Assembly (NCBI RefSeq): GCF_000689255.1
Contig: NZ_HG964446.1
Coordinates: 1,478,484 to 1,542,483 of the forward strand
Direction of reading: 5' to 3'
DNA length: 64,000 nt
From: Mycobacterium triplex
Lineage (GTDB): Bacteria > Actinomycetota > Actinomycetes > Mycobacteriales > Mycobacteriaceae
Shown here: positions 1-7,776 of the stretch, piece by piece
How positions within the stretch are numbered: position 1 is the stretch's first letter
Layout of the letters: each line of letters starts with the position of its first letter
Position numbers and translations under genes: made by a program
The notes under the pieces: generated by a model
The model's input: the letters and a program-made list of their open reading frames with translations, nothing else
Databases searched by the model: none
Told to the model about the DNA's origin: nothing

Positions 1-889
1 CCGCGGTCTGCTCGCCGACGGGTACCGCGACACTGATCGCCATGCAGCGCTCGCCGGCGCTGCCGTAGCCGGCGCCGATCAGCGCGTCGACGGCCTGGTC
101 GAGGTCGGCGTCGGGCATCACGATCATGTGGTTTTTGGCGCCGCCGAAGCACTGCGAGCGCTTGTCGTTGGCCGCCGCCGTCGAATAGATGTAGTGCGCG
201 ATGTCGGAGCTGCCGACGAAGCCGACCGCCTTGATGTTCCGGTGGTGCAGGATCGCGTCGACGGCCTCCTTGTCGCCCTGCACGACCTGGAACACGCCCG
301 GCGGCAGGCCGGCCTCGAGAAAGATCTCGGCCAGCCGCAGCGGCACCGACGGGTCGCGTTCACTGGGCTTGAGCACGAACGCGTTTCCACAGGCCAGGGC
401 GGGCCCGGCCTTCCACAGTGGAATCATGGCCGGGAAGTTGAACGGCGTGATGCCCGCGACCACGCCCAGCGGCTGGCGCAGGGAGTAGACGTCGATGCCC
501 GGGCCGGCACCCTCGCTGTATTCGCCCTTGAGCAGGTGCGGGATGCCGATGGCGAACTCGATCACCTCGATGCCGCGCTGGATGTCGCCGCGGGCGTCGG
601 GGACGGTCTTGCCGTGCTCGAGGGACAGCAGCTCGGCCAGCTCGTCCATGTTCTGGTTGACCAGCTCGATGAACTTCATCATCACCCGCGCGCGGCGCTG
701 CGGATTCGTTGCGGCCCAACCCTTTTGGGCTTCGACGGCGGAGGTCACGGCCGCATCGACGTCGGCCTGCGAGGCCATCGCGACCTTCGCCTGCACCTCG
801 CCGGTGCTGGGGTTGAAGACGTCAGCGGTGCGGCTGGACTTGCCTGCGGTGCGCTTCCCGTCGATGAAGTGCGGGATCTGTGTGGTCAT
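1..889 (-). CDS. mmsA: Methylmalonate-semialdehyde dehydrogenase (CoA-acylating), N-terminal part
   Basis: The reverse strand is open from ATG at 889 to the window edge, so about 296 N-terminal residues of a roughly 500-residue enzyme are present. The protein begins MTTQIPHFIDGKR and carries the cofactor-binding stretch GVVAGITPFNFPAMIPLW, FGGAKNHMIV, and the catalytic cysteine in GSAGERCMA. In most aldehyde dehydrogenases a glutamate sits near that second position; the AKNH form is typical of the CoA-acylating methylmalonate-semialdehyde branch. By family knowledge it converts methylmalonate or malonate semialdehyde to propionyl- or acetyl-CoA with NAD+ and CoA in valine and pyrimidine catabolism, in the cytoplasm. 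It is divergent from the flavoprotein at 1011. Truncation is due only to the window edge. Confidence 0.93.
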   Translation of the reverse strand, partial: MTTQIPHFIDGKRTAGKSSRTADVFNPSTGEVQAKVAMASQADVDAAVTSAVEAQKGWAATNPQRRARVMMKFIELVNQNMDELAELLSLEHGKTVPDARGDIQRGIEVIEFAIGIPHLLKGEYSEGAGPGIDVYSLRQPLGVVAGITPFNFPAMIPLWKAGPALACGNAFVLKPSERDPSVPLRLAEIFLEAGLPPGVFQVVQGDKEAVDAILHHRNIKAVGFVGSSDIAHYIYSTAAANDKRSQCFGGAKNHMIVMPDADLDQAVDALIGAGYGSAGERCMAISVAVPVGEQTA

Positions 890-923
890 GGGGTGCCCTT
901 GAGTGTCGTTCGCGTGGGTGAGC

Positions 924-939
924 GGATACTTGCATATCC
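924..939. promoter_or_regulatory. Small inverted repeat upstream of mmsA
   Basis: GGATA and TATCC arms are separated by six bases, lying 35-50 bp upstream of the mmsA start in the divergent intergenic region 890-1010. The arms are short, so this could be a regulator site, part of a promoter, or chance. Confidence 0.25.
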
Positions 940-1010
940 TAGTAACCGGGTTCTGACCTTGGCAAGGCGGGTTACCTGTCGTGACGGCGCGGTCTAGCGT
1001 TGAGGCCGGT

Positions 1011-2435
1011 ATGCACACGATCGAGGCCGACTACCTGGTCGTCGGCGCGGGCGCCATGGGTATGGCGTTCCTCGACACGCTGGTCACAGAGACTTCAGCG
1101 ACGGAGGCCGGCGTCGTGGTGGTGGACCGCAACGACGCGCCGGGTGGGCATTGGACCGCCGCCTACCCGTTCGTCCGGTTGCATCAGCCGTCGGCGTTCT
1201 ACGGCGTCAACTCGCTTCGGCTCGGCCGCGACGCCATCGACGCCGCCGGCTGGAACAAGGGGCTTTACGAGCTGGCGACCGGTTCAGAAGTGTGCGCCTA
1301 CTACGCCCACGTGATGCGCCGGCAACTGGTGCCGACCGAGCGGGTCCGCTACTTCCCGATGAGCGAATACCTCGGCGCGGGCCGTTTCGTCACGCTGGCC
1401 GGTGACGAGTACACCGTGGACGTGGCGCGCCGGGTCGTCGATGCCACCTACATGCGAGTGGTGGTGCCCGCGATGCGCCCGCCGCCGTATCGGCTCGCGC
1501 CGGGCATCGCCTGCGTCGCGCCCAACGAGCTGCCGGGACGCGGCGCCCACGACCGTTACGTCGTCGTCGGGGCCGGCAAGACCGGCATCGACGCCTGCCT
1601 GTGGCTGCTGGGCCACGGCGTCGCGCCCGAGCGCCTGACCTGGATCATGCCCCGCGACTCGTGGCTGTTGGATCGCGCGGCGATGCAGCCCGGGTCGACG
1701 TTCGCGGACCGGATCAAAGCCGGCTTCATCGCGCAGCTGCGCGCGATCAGGGACGCCACGTCGCCCGACGATCTGTTCGCCCGCCTCGAGGACGCCGGCA
1801 CCCTGCTACGGATAGACCCCGCGGTGCGGCCGACGATGTACCGGTGTGCGACCGTCACCCGGGCCGAACTCGACCAGCTGCGCCGCATCGGCGATGTCGT
1901 GCGCAAGGGCCACCTGCTGGCCGTCGAGGACGACAAGATGGTCCTCGAGGGCGGCGACGTGACGGTGAACGGGCGCCCGCTCTACATCGACTGCACCGCC
2001 GACGGCGCCGAAAAGCGCCCTGCCACCCCCATTTTCGAGCCCGGTCGGATCACGCTGCAAAGCGTGCGTGGGTGCCAGCAGATATTCAGCGCCTCCCTGA
2101 TCGCGCATGTGGAGGCGGCTTATCCCGACGACGTCACTCGCAACCAGCTGTGCGTGCCGTTGCCGCACCCCGACACCGATTCGGACTGGTTGCGCGTCGC
2201 GCTGGCCGACTACAGCAATCAGCTGCGCTGGTTCGACGACCCCGAGCTGACCGCCTGGCTGGCCGCGTCGCGCTTGGACCTCTTCGGTCATCTGGTGGGC
2301 CAGCTGCTGCCCCCGGCCTCGGCCAAACCCCGGGTGCGCGAGCGGATCCTGAGGGTGGCCAAGACGGTCCTGTCCGCCACCGCCGCGAAGCTGGACGAGC
2401 TGGCCGTCGATGAACCGTCGCTCGCCTCGCCCTGA
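1011..2435 (+). CDS. FAD/NAD(P)-binding oxidoreductase (flavin monooxygenase-like)
   Basis: A 474-residue protein. An N-terminal dinucleotide-binding fold (VVGAGAMGMAF, about residues 9-19) is followed by an acidic strand end (VVVDRN) and APGGHW, the usual FAD site. A second nucleotide fold, VVVGAGKTGIDACLWLL, lies near residue 184, as in flavin-containing monooxygenases and related reductases. I see no signal peptide, so it is cytoplasmic. The ATG at 1011 is preferred to an upstream GTG at 981 because the conserved fold begins just after it. The substrate cannot be read from sequence. It ends 5 bp before the motif that precedes the sigma factor gene, and whether it belongs functionally to that operon is unknown. 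Confidence 0.8.
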   Translation: MHTIEADYLVVGAGAMGMAFLDTLVTETSATEAGVVVVDRNDAPGGHWTAAYPFVRLHQPSAFYGVNSLRLGRDAIDAAGWNKGLYELATGSEVCAYYAHVMRRQLVPTERVRYFPMSEYLGAGRFVTLAGDEYTVDVARRVVDATYMRVVVPAMRPPPYRLAPGIACVAPNELPGRGAHDRYVVVGAGKTGIDACLWLLGHGVAPERLTWIMPRDSWLLDRAAMQPGSTFADRIKAGFIAQLRAIRDATSPDDLFARLEDAGTLLRIDPAVRPTMYRCATVTRAELDQLRRIGDVVRKGHLLAVEDDKMVLEGGDVTVNGRPLYIDCTADGAEKRPATPIFEPGRITLQSVRGCQQIFSASLIAHVEAAYPDDVTRNQLCVPLPHPDTDSDWLRVALADYSNQLRWFDDPELTAWLAASRLDLFGHLVGQLLPPASAKPRVRERILRVAKTVLSATAAKLDELAVDEPSLASP

Positions 2436-2439
2436 CCGC

Positions 2440-2465
2440 GTGTAACCCCCGCTGATATTCATCGG
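2440..2465 (+). promoter_or_regulatory. Motif shared with 3717-3742, candidate promoter of sigma-Rieske genes
   Basis: This 26-bp segment starts GTGTAACC and matches 3717-3742 at 18 of 26 positions without gaps. It lies 14 bp before the sigma factor start. It could be an ECF-type promoter (AAC box at the -35 position) or an extended -10 (TGATATT). The repetition at both heads of the operon suggests autoregulation, which is inference. Confidence 0.5.
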
Positions 2466-2478
2466 GTGAGGCAGAATT

Positions 2479-3030
2479 GTGACGGCACAAAACGAACCCG
2501 CGGGCCCGCGCCCCCTGCGCGCGGTCCCCGACTCAGGCTTTCAGGGCTACCCCGACTGGGAAGCGGTGTACTCCGACAACGCGGAGTGGGTGTACCGGAC
2601 GCTGTTCGCCCGGGTCGGCAACCGGGCGGACGCCGAGGACCTCACCGCCGAGGTGTTCTTGGCCGCGCTGCGGCCGCTGCGACTGACCGCGAGCGTCGGC
2701 GAGGTGCGCGCCTACCTGCGGGCCACGGCGCGCACGGTGCTGGCCGCGCACTGGCGCGAGACCCTGGGCCGGGAGATAACCTCGATCGAGGAGGACATCG
2801 AGCAACCGCCCAATAGCGAGGAAGCGATCAGCACCGCGCCGTCGCGCGTCGCCCATGTCCTCGAGAATCTGCCGGACCGCTATCGCCGGATACTGGAACT
2901 ACGTTTCCTGCAAGGAAATTCGATCAAGGAGTCAGCTACGGAACTCGGAATCAGCGTTGCCAACGCCAAGGTGCTCCAACATCGTGCGCTGCGGCTGGCG
3001 GCACAGGTCAACGATGGGGGCCAGTCATGA
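2479..3030 (+). CDS. ECF-family RNA polymerase sigma factor
   Basis: A 183-residue sigma-70-like protein. The region 2 helix set spans about residues 30-95, including ADAEDLTAEVFLAAL (the sigma region 2.2 signature) and AYLRATARTVLAAHW. A variable acidic linker covers 96-120. Region 4 spans about 122-176, with LENLPDRYRRILELRF and the helix-turn-helix SIKESATELGISVANAKVL. The start is GTG at 2479. The stop overlaps the ATG of the Rieske gene (ATGA), so the two proteins are probably made in matched amounts, the arrangement usual for a sigma factor and its anti-sigma factor. It probably directs transcription of its own operon from the shared motif; the inducing signal is unknown. Confidence 0.88.
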   Translation: MTAQNEPAGPRPLRAVPDSGFQGYPDWEAVYSDNAEWVYRTLFARVGNRADAEDLTAEVFLAALRPLRLTASVGEVRAYLRATARTVLAAHWRETLGREITSIEEDIEQPPNSEEAISTAPSRVAHVLENLPDRYRRILELRFLQGNSIKESATELGISVANAKVLQHRALRLAAQVNDGGQS

Positions 3031-3713
3031 ACGCGCGAGGGTTGCGTCGTTACGTCGACGACATGCTGCGAGGCCGCAAACCAAAACCGTTTGCGCCCGA
3101 CGACTTTGAGGCCGCTGCGATCCGCACGGCGATCGAGCTGCGGGCTGCCGGGCAGGGTGACGCCGCCCCGCGCCGGGAATTCCTCGCCGACCTGCATCGG
3201 CGTCTCGCCGAACAAATGGCCGACACGCCGGCGCCCAAGCGGAGCACCACGCGCCGGCAGGTGATCGTCGGCACGTCCGCAGCTGCCGCCGCCGCGGTCA
3301 CCGCGGTGTCCGTCGATCGAGCAGTAATCGGGGGCATCACCGAAGGGCCCGCCGTTGCGGGACAACTCACACCCAACGACGGAACCTGGCAGCGCGTCGC
3401 GGCGAGTTCGGACGTGCCGGACGGGCGCATGCACGCGTTCGAGCTGGGTTCGGTCAGCGGATTCGTCCGCCGTGTCGACGGCAAGCTCGAGGCCGTATCC
3501 GGGGTGTGCACGCATCAGGGGTGCAAGTTGTGGTTCGACGCGCCCGAGGACAGGTTGCGCTGCCCGTGCCACTCGACCTCGTTCTCCCCTGCCGGAGAGG
3601 TGCTCACGCATCAACTGCCTATCGCCCCAAAGCCGTTGCCCACATTGATGGTTCGCGAGATCAACGGCGCCGTCGAGGTGCTCGCCCCGTCGTATCCAGA
3701 ACAGCCGGCCTAA
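3027..3713 (+). CDS. Membrane-anchored Rieske [2Fe-2S] protein, possible redox anti-sigma factor
   Basis: A 228-residue protein. Residues 1-72 are charged and presumably cytoplasmic, including PRREFLADLHRRL, which resembles the helical segment found in many anti-sigma factors. An RR pair (TTRRQ, 74-78) precedes an Ala/Val-rich membrane segment at about 79-98. A C-terminal Rieske fold follows. CTHQGC (161-166) and CPCH (179-182) supply the cluster ligands Cys161, His163, Cys179 and His182; Cys166 and Cys181 fit the stabilising disulfide of high-potential Rieske proteins. The gene overlaps the sigma factor by ATGA. The domain order could be a Tat-exported electron carrier or a sensor that holds the sigma factor until the periplasmic cluster changes. 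The second reading is inference. Confidence 0.82.
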   Translation: MNARGLRRYVDDMLRGRKPKPFAPDDFEAAAIRTAIELRAAGQGDAAPRREFLADLHRRLAEQMADTPAPKRSTTRRQVIVGTSAAAAAAVTAVSVDRAVIGGITEGPAVAGQLTPNDGTWQRVAASSDVPDGRMHAFELGSVSGFVRRVDGKLEAVSGVCTHQGCKLWFDAPEDRLRCPCHSTSFSPAGEVLTHQLPIAPKPLPTLMVREINGAVEVLAPSYPEQPA

Positions 3714-3716
3714 GCG

Positions 3717-3742
3717 GTGTAACCACCCCTGCTATCAGATGG
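3717..3742 (+). promoter_or_regulatory. Second copy of the 26-bp motif, upstream of the cupredoxin gene
   Basis: This copy also begins GTGTAACC and ends two bases before the cupredoxin ATG at 3744. If the TGCTATCAG part is an extended -10, transcription would start at or near the ATG, giving a leaderless mRNA. If the AAC box is a -35 element with a 16-bp spacer, the start would lie slightly inside the annotated gene. Confidence 0.45.
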
Positions 3743-3743
3743 C

Positions 3744-4148
3744 ATGACAGCCATCTCGTATCGAAAACCTTCGGTGTTGCTTGCGGCGGGAGTGCTGCTG
3801 CTGGCCGGATGCTCTGCGTCGCGGCCCGATTTGCATGCGTCGGTCACGACGAAGCCGGGATCCGGTGCGACGCCGTCGATCACCGCACCGCCCGCGAGCG
3901 GCGACCGGGTCGCCATCGACGGCTTCGCGTTCGCGCCCGCGACGCTCACGGTCCGCGCGGGCTCCACGGTCACCTGGATCAATCGTGACGAAGAACCGCA
4001 CACGGTGGTCGCCAGCGACGGGTCGTTTCACTCCCCCGGCATCGGGACGGGGGCCAGCTTCACCCACACCTTCTCCACCGCAGGAACTTTCGACTATGTC
4101 TGCTCGATTCACCCGATGATGCACGGCACCGTGATGGTGACGCAATGA
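3744..4148 (+). CDS. Cupredoxin (plastocyanin-like) lipoprotein
   Basis: A 134-residue exported protein. A basic start (MTAISYRK), a hydrophobic core and the lipobox LAGC place the acylated cysteine at residue 23. A Ser/Thr/Pro linker (24-52) leads to a blue-copper domain (about 54-134) with VTWINRDEEPHTV, GTFDYVC and SIHPMMHG. His86, Cys120, His123 and Met126 are the expected type-1 copper ligands. It should sit on the outer face of the plasma membrane and carry electrons or bind copper. It overlaps the next gene by ATGA and lies next to the Rieske gene, suggesting an extracytoplasmic redox role. The donor and acceptor are not evident. Confidence 0.88.
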   Translation: MTAISYRKPSVLLAAGVLLLAGCSASRPDLHASVTTKPGSGATPSITAPPASGDRVAIDGFAFAPATLTVRAGSTVTWINRDEEPHTVVASDGSFHSPGIGTGASFTHTFSTAGTFDYVCSIHPMMHGTVMVTQ

Positions 4149-5074
4149 CGCGTGATCCGAACGTGATGAGTCGCCGCCAGTTGATCCGCCATGGCGCTTG
4201 GTTCGGCGCGGCGGTCGGGTTTACCGTCGCCGGCGGCGAGGTGATCTCGCATGTCGCCGGTGCCGCCGCGGCCGAGCGTGCGCGCATCCGGCCCGCCCTG
4301 CGCTTCGCTCAGGTCAGCGACAGTCACATCGGCTTCACCGGTGCCCCCAACCCGGACGTGTCCGGCTCGTTCGGCCACGCCATCGATCAGATCAATAACC
4401 TCGGTTACACACCGGATTTCGTCGTCCACACCGGCGACCTCACCCACCTGTCCACCCCCGCGCAGTTCGACCAGGTGAAACAGCTGATGAGCGGGCTGCA
4501 CACGCCGCACGTGTTCACCGTGCCGGGGGAGCACGACTCGGTCGACGACGCGGGCCAGAAGTACCGCACGGTGTTCGGCGCGGGATCGGTGGGGGACGGG
4601 TGGTACAGCTTCGACGCCGCCGGCGTTCACGTGATCGCACTGGTGAACACGCTGAATCTGCGCAAGCTCGGGCATCTGGGTGTCGATCAGCTGGAGTTCG
4701 TCAGGAAGGATGTCGCGGGGCTCTCCAATGACACCCCGATCATCGTGTTCAGCCACATCCCGCTGTTCGCGATGTACCCGGATTGGGGCTGGGGCACCGA
4801 CGACGCGACCCAGGCGCTCAGCTACCTGCGCCGGTTCGCATCGGTGACATGCATCAACGGGCATGTGCACCAATTGTTTTCCAAGATGGAGGGCACCGTG
4901 TCGTTCTACAGCGGGACGACGACGGCCTATCCGCTGCCGCGTCCCGGCGACGGGCCGGCGCCCAAGCCGGTCACGCTGCCCGCGGGAAAGCTGCACGACG
5001 CGCTGGGCATCCGTGAGGTCAGTTACACCAAGGGCGAAACCGCCCTGGCATTGAAGGAGCAGCGGCTGCAATGA
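4145..5074 (+). CDS. Tat-exported calcineurin-like metallophosphoesterase
   Basis: A 309-residue protein. A twin-arginine start (SRRQLIRHGAWFGAAVGF, from residue 9) and an Ala-rich cleavage region near 38-44 indicate folded export. The metallophosphoesterase motifs appear in order: DSH (59-61), GDLTH (97-101), GEHD (128-131, usually GNHD), SHIPL (203-207) and GHVHQ (239-243). These residues bind a dinuclear metal centre in phosphodiesterases and phosphatases; the substrate is unknown. It is coupled by ATGA overlaps to the cupredoxin before it and the membrane protein after it. An alternative start at Met8 (4166) would give a tighter Tat signal. Confidence 0.85.
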   Translation: MTRDPNVMSRRQLIRHGAWFGAAVGFTVAGGEVISHVAGAAAAERARIRPALRFAQVSDSHIGFTGAPNPDVSGSFGHAIDQINNLGYTPDFVVHTGDLTHLSTPAQFDQVKQLMSGLHTPHVFTVPGEHDSVDDAGQKYRTVFGAGSVGDGWYSFDAAGVHVIALVNTLNLRKLGHLGVDQLEFVRKDVAGLSNDTPIIVFSHIPLFAMYPDWGWGTDDATQALSYLRRFASVTCINGHVHQLFSKMEGTVSFYSGTTTAYPLPRPGDGPAPKPVTLPAGKLHDALGIREVSYTKGETALALKEQRLQ

Positions 5075-5478
5075 ATATCCTGATCCGGGTCGGCTTCGCC
5101 GCGTCGTTGCTCGCCGGCGCCGCCAGTCACGCCTACCTCTATGTTCATGGTTACCAGCACATTCCGACGATCGGCACCGGGTTCCTGGTCCAGGCCAGCG
5201 TCTCGTTCGCGGTGGCCGTGCTGATCCTTCTCGGCGGCCCCTGGTGGCTGCGCTGGACCGCCGCCGCGATCGCCGGCGGATCGCTGGTGGCCTTCGCACT
5301 GTCGCGAACCGCCGGGCTCTTCGGGTTCAGCGAGTACGGTTGGGATCCGGCTCCGTACGCGGCGATCAGCGTGGCAGCCGAAGCGCTGACCGTACTGCTG
5401 GGGACGCTTTCCGGTTACCCCGGTGGCGTCAGGCTCGGCTGGCTTCGGCGACCTCGGCGCCGGCCCACTTCTGCTTGA
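5071..5478 (+). CDS. Small integral membrane protein, unknown function
   Basis: A 135-residue protein with about four hydrophobic segments (roughly 5-25, 38-56, 62-80, 92-112) and a basic C-terminus (LRRPRRRP). No catalytic motif is recognised. The start overlaps the metallophosphoesterase stop by ATGA, so it closes the sigma-Rieske-cupredoxin operon and is probably its membrane partner. Its last 50 bp overlap, tail to tail, the end of the acyltransferase gene on the other strand. Confidence 0.7.
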   Translation: MNILIRVGFAASLLAGAASHAYLYVHGYQHIPTIGTGFLVQASVSFAVAVLILLGGPWWLRWTAAAIAGGSLVAFALSRTAGLFGFSEYGWDPAPYAAISVAAEALTVLLGTLSGYPGGVRLGWLRRPRRRPTSA

Positions 5479-6502
5479 GCCGGGATTTGAGGGTCCGCGA
5501 GGGCTTCTCGACCAGAAACCAGCTCAGTGCCGCCAGCGGCAGGGTCGCCATCGTCGAAAGTATAGCGAACACAACAGGATTCAGGCTGATGAGCCCGCCA
5601 ATGGCGAGCAACTGCTGTACCGGGAAGGCGTAGATGTAGACCCCGTAGGACAGATCCGTCCGCAGCCTCAAGTACTTGTTGTGGATGAGCACGCCCGAAG
5701 CGATCAGGGCGTACGCCAGCGGGACGGCGCCGATCAGGCGGTAATCGGGCAGCAGGCTGGCCGCGAGAACGATGACGATGCTCACCGCGACGAGTGACCA
5801 TCGAGCGGGAATCACGTCCCGCCACTGGTACATCACGCCACCTGCCGCGAACATGACGGCGAAGCGCGCGATGCATTGCGCGTTGCTCCACGTCCCGGGA
5901 TAGGTCATCGGTGGCAGGCACGCCGCCAACACCAGCGCGAGCGCCAGCAGGGCCGGCGAGGTCCACCGGCGGTCAGCGAACCCGGCCAGGCCCAGTGCGA
6001 CTACCGCGACGTAGCACAGCACTTCGTAGATGAGGGTCCACAACGAAGCGTTCCACACGGCTGGATAGGGGAGTCCGCCCGGTGTTCCCCCGATGTCGAG
6101 CTGAAGTAGCGCTACCGCACTGTTTTTCGCGACGTATTCGAATGGTGCGCCGGACAGCAGCAGTCGTGCTGCCGATCCACCCTGCATTGTGACGCCGATC
6201 GGCGCGATCACCAACGCGGTAACTGCCAGGCAGACGTAGAACCCGGGGAGGATGCGCAGCGCTCGAGCGGCCAGGAAGCTACGGAGCTTCGGATGGTTCA
6301 GCCAGCTCGCGGTGATGAGAAAACCCGAGATGGCAAAGAACCCGTCGACGCCCACCGAGAACAGCAATTGCCGTACCGGCGTGGCAGGCAGCGCGCCGCC
6401 CCGCACCGGAAAGGAGTGCCACAGGATCACCTCGATTGCCATCGCTAGCCGCAATGCATTCAGTGCATTACGTCGTGGATCAAACGCCTGCCCCAGTTTC
6501 AT
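5429..6502 (-). CDS. Membrane acyltransferase (acyltransferase-3/OafA-type), copy 1
   Basis: A 357-residue polytopic protein with about ten hydrophobic segments. It starts MKLGQAFDPRRNALN. The first membrane helix carries the family's essential His in VILWHSFPV, and VGVDGFFAISGFLITASWL, YQWRDVIPARWSLVAVS and TDLSYGVYIYAFPVQQLL follow. Family members move acyl groups, often acetyl, across the membrane onto surface sugars or lipids. It is the last of four tandem paralogs downstream of rmlB-rmlC, so a rhamnose-containing glycolipid or polysaccharide is a reasonable but unproven acceptor. The 3' end overlaps the gene at 5071-5478. Confidence 0.88.
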   Translation of the reverse strand: MKLGQAFDPRRNALNALRLAMAIEVILWHSFPVRGGALPATPVRQLLFSVGVDGFFAISGFLITASWLNHPKLRSFLAARALRILPGFYVCLAVTALVIAPIGVTMQGGSAARLLLSGAPFEYVAKNSAVALLQLDIGGTPGGLPYPAVWNASLWTLIYEVLCYVAVVALGLAGFADRRWTSPALLALALVLAACLPPMTYPGTWSNAQCIARFAVMFAAGGVMYQWRDVIPARWSLVAVSIVIVLAASLLPDYRLIGAVPLAYALIASGVLIHNKYLRLRTDLSYGVYIYAFPVQQLLAIGGLISLNPVVFAILSTMATLPLAALSWFLVEKPSRTLKSRLKQKWAGAEVAEASRA

Positions 6503-6539
6503 ACGCCGTCACCAGTCGTCCGCACTCCCGGGCGTTAGC

Positions 6540-7670
6540 TTATCGCCGCAATCCCACCTTTGCGACTCGGCGATACAGACTGAGATCGGCATTGTGCGAT
6601 TCGATATGTTCGGTAAGGCTCGGCTTCGTCGGCTTTTGCTTGAACCGGCTTTTGAGAGCCTGCGCGGGCCTCTCGACGAGAAACCAGCTCAGCGCGGCCA
6701 GCGGCAGCGTGGCGGCCGTCGCGATCACGAAAAACAGCAAGGGGTTCAGGCTGGTAAGTCCGCCGACGGCCATCAATTGCTGAATCGGAGATGCGTAAAT
6801 GTAGGTGCCGTACGACAGGTCCGTGCGCAAATTCAGCCGTTTGGAATGGATCAGCGACCCCGAAACGATAACGGCATATGCGAGTGCGGGTCCACCGACT
6901 GTGCGGTAGTCAGGCAGCAGGCTCGATGCGAGGACGACGAATACGCTCACCGCGACCAGCGACCACCGGGCCGGAATCACGTCGCGCCACTGATACAGCG
7001 TCGCTCCGGCCGAAAACATGATCGTGAAGCGCACCGCGATCTGCAGGTTGGTCCACGGTCCCGGATAGGTCAGGGGCGGCAACAATATCGACCCAGACAC
7101 GGCGAGCGCCAAGATCATCGGCGGCAGCCAGCGGCGATTCGCCAGCCCGGCCAGTCCGATGCCGGCAACGGCTAGGTAGCACAGCACTTCCCACATCAAG
7201 GTCCACGCCGAGGCGTTCCACACGCCGTGCTCCGGGACACCTCTCGGTGTTCCGCCTACATCCAGCGCAAGCGCCGACAGCAGAGTGCTGTTCTTCAAAA
7301 CGTACTCGGTTGGCGCGCTTGACATTAAAAGCTTCGTGGCCGCACCCCCTTGCATCGCCACACTGAGCGGGGCGAACACAAACCCGGTCACCACCAGGCA
7401 AACGATGAGCCCGGGGAAGATACGAAGAGCTCGCGCGAGGAAATATTCTCGCGGGTGCGGGTTTCGGAGCCAACTCGCGGTGATGAGAAACCCTGACAGC
7501 GCGAAGAACCCGTCCACCCCGACCGAGAAGAGAAGCTGCAGAACCGGCTTGGACGACACGGCATGACCTGTGACCGGGAAGGAATGCCACAGGACCACCT
7601 CGCTCGCCAGCACCAGCCGACACGCGTTGAGCGCGTTGTTTCGCGGATCGAATGCTTGCCCCAGTTTCAT
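6540..7670 (-). CDS. Membrane acyltransferase (acyltransferase-3/OafA-type), copy 2
   Basis: A 376-residue paralog of its neighbours. The start is set at the ATG of MKLGQAFDPRNNALN, the N-terminus shared by all four copies, rather than 10 codons upstream. The active-site His lies in VVLWHSFPV, and VGVDGFFALSGFLITASWL, YQWRDVIPARWSLVAVS and TDLSYGTYIYASPIQQL are conserved. The basic C-terminal tail is longer than in the other copies (ends RRVAKVGLRR). It lies 37 bp upstream of copy 1 and 106 bp downstream of copy 3, all in one direction. Confidence 0.87.
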   Translation of the reverse strand: MKLGQAFDPRNNALNACRLVLASEVVLWHSFPVTGHAVSSKPVLQLLFSVGVDGFFALSGFLITASWLRNPHPREYFLARALRIFPGLIVCLVVTGFVFAPLSVAMQGGAATKLLMSSAPTEYVLKNSTLLSALALDVGGTPRGVPEHGVWNASAWTLMWEVLCYLAVAGIGLAGLANRRWLPPMILALAVSGSILLPPLTYPGPWTNLQIAVRFTIMFSAGATLYQWRDVIPARWSLVAVSVFVVLASSLLPDYRTVGGPALAYAVIVSGSLIHSKRLNLRTDLSYGTYIYASPIQQLMAVGGLTSLNPLLFFVIATAATLPLAALSWFLVERPAQALKSRFKQKPTKPSLTEHIESHNADLSLYRRVAKVGLRR

Positions 7671-7776
7671 CCGCGTTCGCCTCGCGGTCACCAACCCCAT
7701 GTGACGCCATCATAATGTCACCGGCGGACACACCCGGCGCGCGACAAAGTGACGTGCGCCGCAGCAAAGACGGTAC

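Noticed and set aside
1601..2413. Second plus-strand frame inside the flavin oxidoreductase
   Set aside because: Arg/Ala/Gly-rich, no motif; the first frame carries two intact nucleotide-binding folds.
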